Shown here: piece after piece, positions 41,815-50,343 of the stretch | Position numbering within the stretch: the stretch's first letter is position 1 | Layout of the letters: every line of letters begins with the position of its first letter | Assembly: GCF_000308635.1 (NCBI RefSeq) | Contig: NZ_BAGD01000068.1 | Span: 1-64,000 of the forward strand | Origin: Nocardia otitidiscaviarum NBRC 14405 | Lineage (GTDB): Bacteria; Actinomycetota; Actinomycetes; Mycobacteriales; Mycobacteriaceae | Direction: 5' to 3' | DNA: 64,000 bases | The notes under the pieces: model-generated | What the model was told of the DNA's origin: nothing | The model's input: only the letters and a program-made list of their open reading frames with translations | The model's database searches: none | Position numbers and translations under genes: made by a program

Positions 41815-42441
41815 CTAGTCGCGGTACATGCGCCGGTAGGCCCAGATGGTCGCCACCAGATGGTCGACGATCTGCTCGCGGCTGGCGCGCAGCGTGCCGT
41901 TCAACCACGCCGAGAACATGCCCGCGTTGCCGCTGGCCATGGTCACCGCGGCCAGCCGCCGGCGAACCGGATCCTCGATATGGCTGAACAGATGGTCCTG
42001 GATGAGCCGGGTGAACGCGGGCATCACCGAGATGGTGGTCGCGCCCAGCCCGGTGCTCGAGTACGGCTCGACGAGGAACAGCCGGGACTTGCGCGGATCT
42101 TGGAGCACCTTGTCCACCAGTACCTCCGACAGGGCACGGTCGCGGGCCGGATCGTCGGCCACCGCGTAGGCGGTCATCGGCTCGAGGAACTCGTCGGCGA
42201 TCTGGCGGTACAGCACGTCGAGCAGTTCGTCTCGGCTGCTGAACGATTCGTAGAAATAGCGGTCGGTGAGATTGGCCTTGCGGCATACGGCGCGCATGGT
42301 GACCGCGCCCGCTCCGGATTCGCCGATCAGATCGAGCGCGGCGTCCAGGAGCGCGGCACGCCGCGCCTCACGGCGTTCGGTGAGGGTCGTGCCACCCCAG
42401 AGGCGGGGCTCGGCGTCGGAGGGCTGCTGACCTGTCTGCAC
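41815..42441 (-). CDS. TetR-family transcriptional regulator
   Basis: 208 residues. DNA-binding domain at about 20-70 (RRAALLDAALDLIGESGAG, VTMRAVCRKANLTDRYFYESF, SSRDELLDVLYRQI). Helical C-terminus ending AYRRMYRD. GTG at 42441 is tentative because no ribosome-binding site is seen and no other early start fits. Upstream of the NTF2-like gene on the same strand. Confidence 0.75.
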   Translation of the reverse strand: MQTGQQPSDAEPRLWGGTTLTERREARRAALLDAALDLIGESGAGAVTMRAVCRKANLTDRYFYESFSSRDELLDVLYRQIADEFLEPMTAYAVADDPARDRALSEVLVDKVLQDPRKSRLFLVEPYSSTGLGATTISVMPAFTRLIQDHLFSHIEDPVRRRLAAVTMASGNAGMFSAWLNGTLRASREQIVDHLVATIWAYRRMYRD

Positions 42442-42583
42442 CGGGAACAGCGTAGTGCCCGGCCGGGACGGACCGCGCACGCCCGGTGCGCGGGGGCGGT
42501 CGCGCCCGCGGGACCCACCGCGCCGACGCCGCCCGGGTGTCGCCTCCGTCCGACCGGGACCGCCGCGCCTGGCTGTCGAGCGG

Positions 42584-44455
42584 CTATCCCAGCAGTTCGT
42601 CCACGTAGCACCAGCGCCAGCTCTCACCCGGCTCCACGCTGCGGATCACCGGATGCCCGGTGGCTTCGAAATGCCTGGTGGCGTGATTGCCTGGCGAGGA
42701 CTCGCAGCAGGCGATATGCCCGCAGGCCAGGCACATGCGCAGATGCACCCACACCAAGCCCTCGGCGACGCATTCGGCACAGCTGTCGGGAGTGTCGGGC
42801 CGGGCGGTCTGCGGGGCGTCGCGCAGGTGCTCGCAGTCGCCGCCGCCCACCCCGGCCACCATGGTCTCCGGACCGTCGTCCTCGGCCTCGGTGACGCGGG
42901 CCAGCGTGGACTCCTCCATATCCAGCAGTGCCATCACATGCTGGAGCACCTCGTGATCGAGGGTGCCGGTATCGCGCACCCGTAGCACCACGTCGCGTTC
43001 GGCCGCCAGCATGGCCAGCCGCAGCCGCCGATACTCCCCGCCGGGGGTGATGCGGTCGGATTCGGAGCGGCCCAACAGTTCCCACGCGGCCTGCGCCCGC
43101 TGGACGGCCTGCCCGCGCAGCCCCTCGACGATCTGCGGCGGTGTGGCGTCGGTGACGTGCGCGTCGAGCGCCGTGAGCCCGGCCGAGGTGGCCTGTTGCA
43201 GCAGCGCCGCCTCCTGGAGCCGGTCCTCGGCGCGGCTGGGTCCGCGCAGTCGTAGCGCGCGCACCACCCAGGGCAGCGAAACCCCTTGCAGCAGCAGCGT
43301 TCCGCCCACCACCACCACCAGCGCGAGCAGGCGCAGTGTCGCCAGTTCCGGGGTGTCGGCGGGCAACAGCATGGCGGCCGCCAGTGTCACCACGCCGCGC
43401 ATCCCCGCCCACGACACCACGGCCGCGCCGGTCGGCTGCGGCCTCGGTTTGCCGCGCCGTCTGCCCTCCATCCACCAGGCGACGTAGGTGGCGGGGAAGA
43501 CCCAGACCGGCCGGGCGAGCATCACCGTCGCCAGCACCCCGGCGCACGCGATGAGCAGGGTGCCGTGTGCGAGCCCGCTGTTCCAGGCGTCCTCCACGAT
43601 ATGGCGCACCTGCAAACCGATCAGCAGGAACACCCCGCTCTCCAGAATGAACTGGATGGTGCGCCAGTTGGTGCGCTCGGCGATCCGCGAGGCCGCGCTC
43701 TGCCACACCGGCGCACCGTGGCCGAGAATCAGACCGCAGGTCACCACGGCGATCACCCCGGAGGAGTGCACCGCCTCGGCGGGCAGGTACGCCGCGAACG
43801 GCGCCAGCAGCGACAGACTGGTATCGAGCACCGGATCGGTGATGCGTCGCCGCAGAAAGGCCAGCACCGCCGCCGCGACCAGACCGATCACCGCACCCCC
43901 GACCGCGGCCAGCAGGAAGTCGGCCCCCGCCTCCCACAGGCTCACCGCCCCCGCCATGGCCGCGATGGCCGTGCGCAGCGTCACCAGCGCCGTGGCGTCG
44001 TTGAACAGCGACTCACCCTCGAGCAGGGTGACGAGACGCCGCGGCATCCCCACCCGTCGCGCGATGGCGATGGCCGCGACCGCGTCCGGCGGCGCCACCA
44101 CCGCCCCGATGGCCACCGCCGCGGCGAATGGCACCGGCAGCAGCACCATCACCACCACCGCCACCGCGAAGGTGGTGAACAGCACCAACCCCACCGACAG
44201 CAGCGTGATCGACACCTTCTTGGGCCGAAAGTCGATGAGCGAGGTGCTGATCGCGGTCGTGTACAGCAGCGGTGGCAGCAACCCGAGCAACACCAGCTCC
44301 GGATCCAACCCCACCTCGGGAACGAACGGCAGATACGACGCCACCACCCCGGCCACCGTCAACACCAGCGGCTCGGCCACCCCGATCCGCCGCGCGAACG
44401 CGGCCAGCGCCACCGCCGCCGCAATCAACCCGACCAGTCCGAATGCCAGCTCCAC
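42584..44455 (-). CDS. CPA1 Na+/H+ antiporter fused to a UBP-type zinc finger
   Basis: 623 residues. Residues 1-410 form the 12-helix CPA1 exchanger with APPDAVAAIAIARRVGMPRRL (ion-binding aspartate), LLEGESLFNDATALV and AGMRGVVTLAAAMLLP. A coiled cytoplasmic region follows (420-530), then a ubiquitin-specific-protease-type zinc finger from about 545: CEHL, CAECVAEGL, CLACGHIACCESSPGNHATRHFEATGHPV and WCYVDEL. The UBP finger binds free C-terminal tails in eukaryotes; its bacterial partner is unknown. The same finger type occurs alone in actinobacteria. ATG at 44455. Confidence 0.85.
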   Translation of the reverse strand: MELAFGLVGLIAAAVALAAFARRIGVAEPLVLTVAGVVASYLPFVPEVGLDPELVLLGLLPPLLYTTAISTSLIDFRPKKVSITLLSVGLVLFTTFAVAVVVMVLLPVPFAAAVAIGAVVAPPDAVAAIAIARRVGMPRRLVTLLEGESLFNDATALVTLRTAIAAMAGAVSLWEAGADFLLAAVGGAVIGLVAAAVLAFLRRRITDPVLDTSLSLLAPFAAYLPAEAVHSSGVIAVVTCGLILGHGAPVWQSAASRIAERTNWRTIQFILESGVFLLIGLQVRHIVEDAWNSGLAHGTLLIACAGVLATVMLARPVWVFPATYVAWWMEGRRRGKPRPQPTGAAVVSWAGMRGVVTLAAAMLLPADTPELATLRLLALVVVVGGTLLLQGVSLPWVVRALRLRGPSRAEDRLQEAALLQQATSAGLTALDAHVTDATPPQIVEGLRGQAVQRAQAAWELLGRSESDRITPGGEYRRLRLAMLAAERDVVLRVRDTGTLDHEVLQHVMALLDMEESTLARVTEAEDDGPETMVAGVGGGDCEHLRDAPQTARPDTPDSCAECVAEGLVWVHLRMCLACGHIACCESSPGNHATRHFEATGHPVIRSVEPGESWRWCYVDELLG

Positions 44456-44985
44456 GCGAATATCCTGCCAGCCGCGTCAGCTCCTTCCGTGCAGCGCCGT
44501 TGCCTGCGGTGATGGCGGGGCCGACGACGTTCGGTCGCACGCGCACACGAGGAGCGGACACCGCACCCGCGTCACCGCCGTTGCCGCGTCCCCACCTGCG
44601 CGATCCACTCCACCGCGCTGGACATCACCGACGCCGCCGAAGGGCACCCAGTCGACCCGGACGACCGCCACCATCACCGCCTGGATCTCGCCTCCCGCGC
44701 TGTGTTCCCCGCCAGCCCGGCCTGACACGGCCGCGCATCGGATCACTCGCCGAATGACCAGCGGTTTCGAGACTCTTCCGATCACCTCTCCGCCACGCCA
44801 GGGGTGAGCACCTCCTTGGCGGCCTTGTCCCACGTCACGCCCGTCCTCCCGGACTCCGGCAGGACTCCGCGAGGGGGCGTCCTCCGGATCAATACGATCC
44901 TTATCAGGGTTGGTTCTGATGCAGAATCGTTGGCAGGGATCCGGAGTCCAATCCAGAGTCGGAAGGTGTCGCGGAGGTTCTATCT
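44456..44985. other. 530-base intergenic region upstream of the effector
   Basis: The antiporter-proximal 350 bases are GC-rich, with open frames in all directions but none with known protein character. From about 44880 the DNA becomes AT-richer towards the effector, holding its promoter (AATACGATCCTTATC) and GGAGG at 44973-44977. No hairpin or insertion sequence was recognised. Confidence 0.4.
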
Positions 44986-45900
44986 GTGTGGATTTCTCGA
45001 TTGATACGCGATAGCTCAGGCCGGATCGTTCATAGCTTCGTCGAGTTCGCTGAGCACAGTAAAACCTTCACTGACGACAAGACGGGGAAGCTCCGCAATC
45101 TGCTCGATGGAGCAGATGTGCAGGATGCACAGGGCGCCGACCGGATCAGGAAATCGATAAATGGTGGAGCTGAGGGAGGATCGGAGCCGCCGTCGGTGGC
45201 ATCGTTCATGCAACCGCATACTTCGGGCAGGAATCTTTACATCCCCGACCTGTCATCCATGCCGCCGCTGGGTGAATTCATCCGCGGGTCGCCTGCCGAT
45301 GGCAAGAAACTTCTGGCTTCACTCTCCGGACTGAATCGACGATACGGCCCCTACGATGTACACATCGCTCAGGCAAAATATTTGGACGATGCAGTAGGTT
45401 TCAACTACCACGCCTCGATCCGGGACCCTGACAACGGGATTGTTGGTATACTCGAGCGGAAAATCTATCAGGATGACAAGGGTCGCATCGTTGTCGATAA
45501 TCGTGTGATGGATCTTGACGAGGATGCCACCGGTCAGGGGTTCGCCACCGCCTTCAACTCCGCGATGGAGGGCTACTACCGGAGATCCGGCGTGGATCGG
45601 ATCACGGTTTTTGCAACAGACGACGGAGGGTACGTTTGGGCGCGTGCAGGATACGACTTCGATACGAATCCAGATCTACTGAAAGAGTCCGTTTCCTCGA
45701 TCACGGACAAGATTCGAAACATATACAACAATTGTTCGCCCGCTGACCGGGTGCAACTCGACGACATGTTGCGTAGATTCGAAGGTCGAGTGATCGAGTA
45801 TCCGTCACCGAACGAACTCGCGAGTTTGACCGGTGATGATCGTGAACTCGGCAAGACATTGATGAAAAATACAGCATGGTACGGAGTGAGGGTCCTGTGA
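44986..45900 (+). CDS. GNAT-like effector domain protein with leader shared with 33565
   Basis: 304 residues. Leader 1-31 matches the ADP-ribosyltransferase-like effector at 33565 position by position (MWIS..., D9, I14, E23, F28, D30). From about residue 80 it is homologous to the product at 40047: IPDLSSMPPLGE, LNRRYGPYDV, GQGFATAFNSAMEGYYRRSG, WARAGYDFD, RFEGRVIEYPSPNELASLTG and a C-terminal tail ending YGVRVL. GNAT-type acetyltransferase fold inferred. GTG at 44986 has GGAGG eight bases upstream. Local GC is clearly lower than the flanks, with ATA and TTT codons: a sign of recent transfer. It is followed by the small coupled partner. Confidence 0.68.
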   Translation: MWISRLIRDSSGRIVHSFVEFAEHSKTFTDDKTGKLRNLLDGADVQDAQGADRIRKSINGGAEGGSEPPSVASFMQPHTSGRNLYIPDLSSMPPLGEFIRGSPADGKKLLASLSGLNRRYGPYDVHIAQAKYLDDAVGFNYHASIRDPDNGIVGILERKIYQDDKGRIVVDNRVMDLDEDATGQGFATAFNSAMEGYYRRSGVDRITVFATDDGGYVWARAGYDFDTNPDLLKESVSSITDKIRNIYNNCSPADRVQLDDMLRRFEGRVIEYPSPNELASLTGDDRELGKTLMKNTAWYGVRVL

Positions 45901-46094
45901 ATGTGACGCCCGAAGAGGAAGAGTTCATCCGCGCACGCAGCAAGGCTATGGCCGACGAGTTCATGTCTTTCGTGACATCTCGCGCGCTGGACATGGATAT
46001 GGACACGTGGCCGGATAGCGACCGTAGAGAATTCGAGATCCGAAACCGTACCCTGATAGAGGAATGGAAACGCAGGGCGCGAGAGTTGCCGTAG
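45897..46094 (+). CDS. Small acidic protein coupled to the effector (candidate immunity or accessory)
   Basis: 65 residues: VTPEEEEFIRARSKAMADEF, MDTWPDSDRREFEIRNRTLI, EEWKRRAREL. All-helical by composition, with an acidic first half and a basic C-terminus. GTG at 45897 overlaps the effector TGA. A homolog lies in the same place after the paralogous effector at 40047, but frameshifted. Conserved gene order at two loci indicates functional linkage; immunity protein is the natural first guess, secretion chaperone the second. Confidence 0.6.
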   Translation: MNVTPEEEEFIRARSKAMADEFMSFVTSRALDMDMDTWPDSDRREFEIRNRTLIEEWKRRARELP

Positions 46095-46196
46095 CCACCC
46101 AAAGCAGTTTCCGGAGGCCGAGTCGTTGCTGGCGGCTGTCCTTCGCCTGCATTCACCGTCGGCGATTTTCGAAGTCGACTACACGTATTGATCTTT

Positions 46197-46277
46197 TCAA
46201 CCAAATCCGGCAACGGTGCGCTCGGCGATCAGGGCGGCCTCGTACTCGGCCATGAGTACGAACATTGGCGGGCCGTG
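46197..46277 (-). pseudogene. Serine-recombinase remnant
   Basis: A short frame on the minus strand reads HGPPMFVLMAEYEAALIAER then TVAGFG and a stop at 46197-46199. This matches the conserved resolvase/invertase motif following the catalytic core (MF-x-MAE-E-x-LI-x-ERT-x-AG). Nothing else of the recombinase is present. It lies 100 bases after the effector/partner genes, suggesting that they arrived on a mobile element. Confidence 0.5.
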
Positions 46278-46304
46278 TCGTCCGATCTCGCGGCGTGATC
46301 TCGG

Positions 46305-47636
46305 TCAGGTCTCGAGTCTGGGTGCCGATTCCATCGGTTTGCCGCTGTCCCGCCAGGCAGTGACGCCGCCCGCCAGGCTGCTGGCGTCGTAGCCGGCGCG
46401 ACGGGCGAGGGCGGCGTAGTGGCGGGAGACCTCGCCGATCGGGCAGAGGAAGACCAGGGGGCGGGAGCGGGGGAAGGGGACGGTGTGGGTGAGCATGTCG
46501 TCGAGTTGGTCGTCGCGGATATTGATGGCGCCGGGGACGTGGGCGATGCGGTAGGCCATGGCACCGCGGGTGTCGACCAGGGTGGGGCGGGCGGTGCGGT
46601 CCAGTTCTTCCAGTTCGTCGGGGGTGAGGGTGGGGGTGGCGGCGAGTTCCTCCGGGGTGGGCGGGGTGCGGTGGCGGGCGGGTGCGCCGAACAGGTCGGG
46701 GCGGCGTTTGCGGATGTAGGACAGGTACGGTTCGAGGCGGTCGCAGACGATGAAGACGGCCACGGTGGGACGTGAGTCGGCGGGGGAGTCGCGCAGTGCG
46801 TCCAGGGCCGCCGTGTAGGCGGCACCGCTGGTGGGTCCGGCCAGGACGCCGTACTCGGTGGCCAGGGCGAGGGTTCCGATGATGGCGCGGGCGGAGTCGA
46901 CGGGCACGATGCGGTCGTAGAATTCGGGCTGGAACAGGCCCACATCCCACATCTCGGTCTCGGAGCGGATACCGGGGATGAAATCGCCGCGTTCGGAGAC
47001 CACCGCGATGGTGCGCAGTTCCGGATTGTGTTTGCGCAGATAGCTGGCCGCGCCCCGGGTGGAGCCGGTGGTGCCGAGCCCGCCGATCAGATAGTCCACC
47101 CTCGTGATGCCGTCACGGGTGAGATCGTCGTGGATCTCACGCCCGGTGCCCTGATAGTGCGCCTCGATATTCTTCTCACTCGTGTACTGCGACGGATGAT
47201 GGTACGCGCCAGGGGCTTTCGCCATCGTCGCCTCGATCACCGAGTACACGTCATTGGGTGCGGTCGGATCGGGGCACTCCGACAGTCCGGGTAGCTCCTC
47301 GATCTCGGTGCCGAACAGCCGCAGCAGCTCCCGCACCTCGTCGACCTTGATCCGATTGGTGACCGCCCGCAGCCCCACCCCGTGCACGGCCCCGAGAATT
47401 CGCAACGCCTTCGCGGTATTGCCGCTGGACGCCTCGATGAGACTCTGCCCGCGTGCCACGATCTCGTCGAGTTCGTCGCGGATCATGCCCCACGCCACCC
47501 GGTCCTTCACCGACCCGAACGGGTTGCAGGATTCGAGTTTCGCGTACAGCTCGACATGTTCGAGCCCGTGTACGGCGGGGTCGAGCCGCAGCAGCGGCGT
47601 ATCGCCGATGAGTTCGGTGATGTGGTCGTAGCGCAT
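46305..47636 (-). CDS. Cysteine synthase-like PLP enzyme fused to a rhodanese domain
   Basis: 443 residues. Residues 1-320 are a fold-type II PLP enzyme of the cysteine/O-phosphoserine sulfhydrylase group: ITELIGDTPLLRLDP, NPFGSVKDRVAW (PLP lysine near 44), EASSGNTAKAL and VDYLIGGLGTTGSTRG, where TGSTRG replaces the usual GTGGT loop. Residues about 340-435 are a rhodanese domain with VDTRGAMAYRIAHVPGAINI and active-site LVFLCPIGEVSR (Cys near 400). ATG at 47636 overlaps the previous stop (TGATG). Cys synthase-like enzymes in siderophore pathways (SbnA type) make diaminopropionate precursors; with rhodanese, sulfur transfer is equally possible. Last gene of the operon. Confidence 0.82.
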   Translation of the reverse strand: MRYDHITELIGDTPLLRLDPAVHGLEHVELYAKLESCNPFGSVKDRVAWGMIRDELDEIVARGQSLIEASSGNTAKALRILGAVHGVGLRAVTNRIKVDEVRELLRLFGTEIEELPGLSECPDPTAPNDVYSVIEATMAKAPGAYHHPSQYTSEKNIEAHYQGTGREIHDDLTRDGITRVDYLIGGLGTTGSTRGAASYLRKHNPELRTIAVVSERGDFIPGIRSETEMWDVGLFQPEFYDRIVPVDSARAIIGTLALATEYGVLAGPTSGAAYTAALDALRDSPADSRPTVAVFIVCDRLEPYLSYIRKRRPDLFGAPARHRTPPTPEELAATPTLTPDELEELDRTARPTLVDTRGAMAYRIAHVPGAINIRDDQLDDMLTHTVPFPRSRPLVFLCPIGEVSRHYAALARRAGYDASSLAGGVTAWRDSGKPMESAPRLET

Positions 47637-49084
47637 CACGCCTCCCTCGATCCGGCGGCCGCCACGGGCTCGTACTCCTCGTCCCGGCACACCCGGAAGC
47701 CGTCACCCCGCTGTGCGACAGCGAGTTTCGGCGGCCTCGGATGCATGGACGCGTTCGCCGCCGAGAGATCCATGTGATAAGCCCCGGTATTGGGGAAGAC
47801 GATCACATCGCCCGGCCGCGGCCGCCGCGGCAGCCACACCTTGTGATTGGTGATGAGATCGCGCTCCAGGCACAGCCGTCCGGCCAGGAACACCCCGACC
47901 GGTGCGTCGCCGTGGTCGGTGTCCGGCACGTCGCCGCCGGGCAGCAGCACCGGATCCACCATCACCTCCTGATCGGCGGGTGTGACGGTGTCCCGGCTGA
48001 CATCGAGATTCACCAGGGTCGTGTCCGCGGCCACATCCTTGACGAACTCCACCCGGGCGGCGGTGATTCCGGCATGATCGACCAGCGCCTTGCCCGGCTC
48101 CAACCAGATGTCGAGCAGATTCTCCGCCGCCAGTCGCGCCATCGCCCGTCCACCGTGCTGTTCGAGTTCCGCGCCGAGCAGATCGGTGAGCATCCGGGTC
48201 GCGGGCACGGTATTGGCGTATTTGTGGAACACCGGCGTACCGTGCACGGCACCGCCGTCGAGATGGAAGCCGAAGGTGTTGCCGCCCCAGGTCAACGCCT
48301 CACCACGGCCGAGCAGACCGGCCCGCAGCGCCACCACGTAGCGGTCGAAGGCGTCGGCGTCGGAGGTGAACACCTGCCGGAAGCCGCCGCCGATATTCAA
48401 CACCGTCGGCACGAGGCCGCATGCGTAGGCGCGTTCGGTGAGTGCGAGGCAGGCCTCCACCGCCCGCAGCCGTTCGGCGGGTTCCCCGGAGTCGATATGA
48501 AAGGCGAAGCCGCGGAACGTGATCCGGTCCCGATGCGCCGCCAGCAGCGCGAGCGCCTCCTCGGCCTGCCACAGCGGCACTCCGAACCGGCTGACCGGCG
48601 TCGCCGGGAAGCCGGACAGGCGCAGCAGCAGCGGCACCGGGGCGTCCGCCAGCTCCGCCAGCCGCCGCACCTCCCACAGATTGTCGGCGTTGACCGTCAC
48701 CCCGGTGCCAACCAGAGCACGCAGGAACGCTTCCCCTTTCGGCCCGGTCACCTCGATGCGATCCGTCGCGAATCCCGCATCCACCGCGCTCGCCAGCTCG
48801 GCCGCCGAGGCGACGTCGATGCCGATGCCCGCCCGTTCGGCGGTGCGGACGAAGGCCCGTGACTGATTCACCTTGTGCGCGTAGCAGATTCGATACCCGG
48901 TTCCTTGCTCGTCGAGAACGTCCCGGAAGTGCCCGAGGTTCTCGGCGAACACCTGCGGGAACACCAGATGCGCGGGCGAACCGAACCGCGCCAACGCGTC
49001 GGCCACCGCCCCGGGCGCGTCGAGGAACGCGCGGACCAGCGGATGGATCTTGGGCGGCAGGGTCGGCGGTGTGGAAACCGTCAT
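47636..49084 (-). CDS. Y4yA-type PLP-dependent decarboxylase-like enzyme
   Basis: 482 residues of fold-type III PLP enzymes (alanine racemase/diaminopimelate-ornithine decarboxylase superfamily): GYRICYAHKVNQSRAFVRTA with the PLP lysine near 73, TGPKGEAFLRALV, FRGFAFHIDSGEPAERL, LNIGGGFRQ (phosphate loop near 245) and LEPGKALVDHAG. The C-terminal barrel ends VIVFPNTGAYHMDLSA. Closest to the Y4yA branch named after a rhizobial plasmid gene, near a cysteine-synthase homolog there as I recall. Decarboxylation of an amino acid is the likely reaction. ATG at 49084 overlaps the upstream stop by ATGA. Confidence 0.82.
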   Translation of the reverse strand: MTVSTPPTLPPKIHPLVRAFLDAPGAVADALARFGSPAHLVFPQVFAENLGHFRDVLDEQGTGYRICYAHKVNQSRAFVRTAERAGIGIDVASAAELASAVDAGFATDRIEVTGPKGEAFLRALVGTGVTVNADNLWEVRRLAELADAPVPLLLRLSGFPATPVSRFGVPLWQAEEALALLAAHRDRITFRGFAFHIDSGEPAERLRAVEACLALTERAYACGLVPTVLNIGGGFRQVFTSDADAFDRYVVALRAGLLGRGEALTWGGNTFGFHLDGGAVHGTPVFHKYANTVPATRMLTDLLGAELEQHGGRAMARLAAENLLDIWLEPGKALVDHAGITAARVEFVKDVAADTTLVNLDVSRDTVTPADQEVMVDPVLLPGGDVPDTDHGDAPVGVFLAGRLCLERDLITNHKVWLPRRPRPGDVIVFPNTGAYHMDLSAANASMHPRPPKLAVAQRGDGFRVCRDEEYEPVAAAGSREA

Positions 49085-50343
49085 ACGGCCGTTTCCGTCG
49101 TGGCCGGTGCCGGTGTCTCGACGGTGGGGTTGTAGCCGCTGTCGCGCAGGGCCTCGAAGGCCCGGTGCCGATTGCGTGGGCTACGGAAGTCGGCGAGCAC
49201 CCGCTTGGACACCAGGTCGATGTCGTGCACCGCGATGCCCATCGATTCCAGTGTGCCGGTGATGGTGCGCACACAGTGCTGGCAGTTCATATCCGGCACC
49301 CAGAACACCCGGTCCTCGGCGGACAGCTCCGCATCGCCGGTCTCGGCATCCGAGGTCGTCTCCGCGATGGTGAGCCGCGAGGCGATGGCGCAGAACAGTT
49401 CGGTGAACCGGTCCACGACCGTCGGCAGGATGCTGTAATGCTCGCCCTCGATCTGATGCGGCATGGCGGCCAGGCAGGCCGGGCGGGTGCCGGGCGGCAG
49501 CAGCGCGTACTGGCGCGAGATGAGGTCGAGTTCGTCGTGATACTTCTCGATGGCGGCCGCCACGCTCAACCCCTCGACCGCGGTGGCGCGGCGCATGATC
49601 CGGTGGGCGTCGGCGATGGTGGCGTCCTTCATGGCGCGCAGCGTGGCCACCGTGTCGGCGGAGTAGCGCACGGTGCCGTCGGGTTGCGCGGCCAGCGTCA
49701 CCGCGATCATGCCGCGCCGATAGGTCGACGCCTGCTGCTCCCAGTACCACCGGGTAGCGACCGCCCCGTAGATGCCGGAATCACGCATGCCGACCGCGAA
49801 CTCCACCGGGGTCCGATAGGGCGTCCACCGTGCCAGCAGCGCATGCTGCGCCAGCGCCCGCCCGGTGGCCTCGATGCCGACCCGGAAGATGTCGATGGGG
49901 TCGTGATCGGTGGTGGTGCCGTCGAGCACCGCACGGTCCCGCTCCGACAGCAGTGAGATCCGTTGCGCCAGAGCCTCGTCGGCGGCCAGGGCGTGCCACA
50001 GCGTCAGCACGGTCTCGCGCATGGCGATGGGCACGATCGGCCCCAGCCCTCCGGAGTGGTAGTGCCCGGTGTTGGGGATTCCGTCGCTGTCGGTCCACGC
50101 GATACGATGCGTCGCCGAGGTGACCTGATCGGGACGGCACGGCTTCATGAACCGCCCCAGATACAATCGCTGTGACAGCGTCAGATGCGAGCCGGGCTCG
50201 GAACGCATCGGCGCGCAGGTGTATTCGAGCCGCAGCCGCGGCGGCAACTCGGCCGTCGCGAACAGTCCGGGGCGGGCCAGTGTCGCCAGCACGCGGGAGG
50301 CCGCGCGGCGGTCGTAGCGGGGGTCGTGCCCGTTCATCGTCAT
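49081..50343 (-). CDS. Novel protein with C-terminal heavy-metal-associated (HMA) domain
   Basis: 420 residues. The first 330 form no domain I can name: mostly helical, with conserved-looking YTCAPMRSEPGSHLTLSQRL, CRPDQVTSATHRIAWTDSDG and IPNTGHYHSGGLGPIVPIAM, and His/Cys/Asp content that could hold an active site. Residues about 345-410 are an HMA domain: VFWVPDMNCQHCVRTITGTL with the metal-binding CQHC, then VLADFRSP. HMA domains bind Cu(I), Zn or similar and exchange it with partners. ATG at 50343 overlaps the upstream stop (ATGA). It is sandwiched between PLP-enzyme genes, implying a metal-linked product or metal-protein maturation. Confidence 0.72.
   Translation of the reverse strand: MTMNGHDPRYDRRAASRVLATLARPGLFATAELPPRLRLEYTCAPMRSEPGSHLTLSQRLYLGRFMKPCRPDQVTSATHRIAWTDSDGIPNTGHYHSGGLGPIVPIAMRETVLTLWHALAADEALAQRISLLSERDRAVLDGTTTDHDPIDIFRVGIEATGRALAQHALLARWTPYRTPVEFAVGMRDSGIYGAVATRWYWEQQASTYRRGMIAVTLAAQPDGTVRYSADTVATLRAMKDATIADAHRIMRRATAVEGLSVAAAIEKYHDELDLISRQYALLPPGTRPACLAAMPHQIEGEHYSILPTVVDRFTELFCAIASRLTIAETTSDAETGDAELSAEDRVFWVPDMNCQHCVRTITGTLESMGIAVHDIDLVSKRVLADFRSPRNRHRAFEALRDSGYNPTVETPAPATTETAV

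Noticed and set aside
44477..44833. Minus-strand frame of 118 codons before the effector
   Set aside because: Composition-driven, with no ribosome-binding site and no recognisable domain; the other frames in this gap are equally open.
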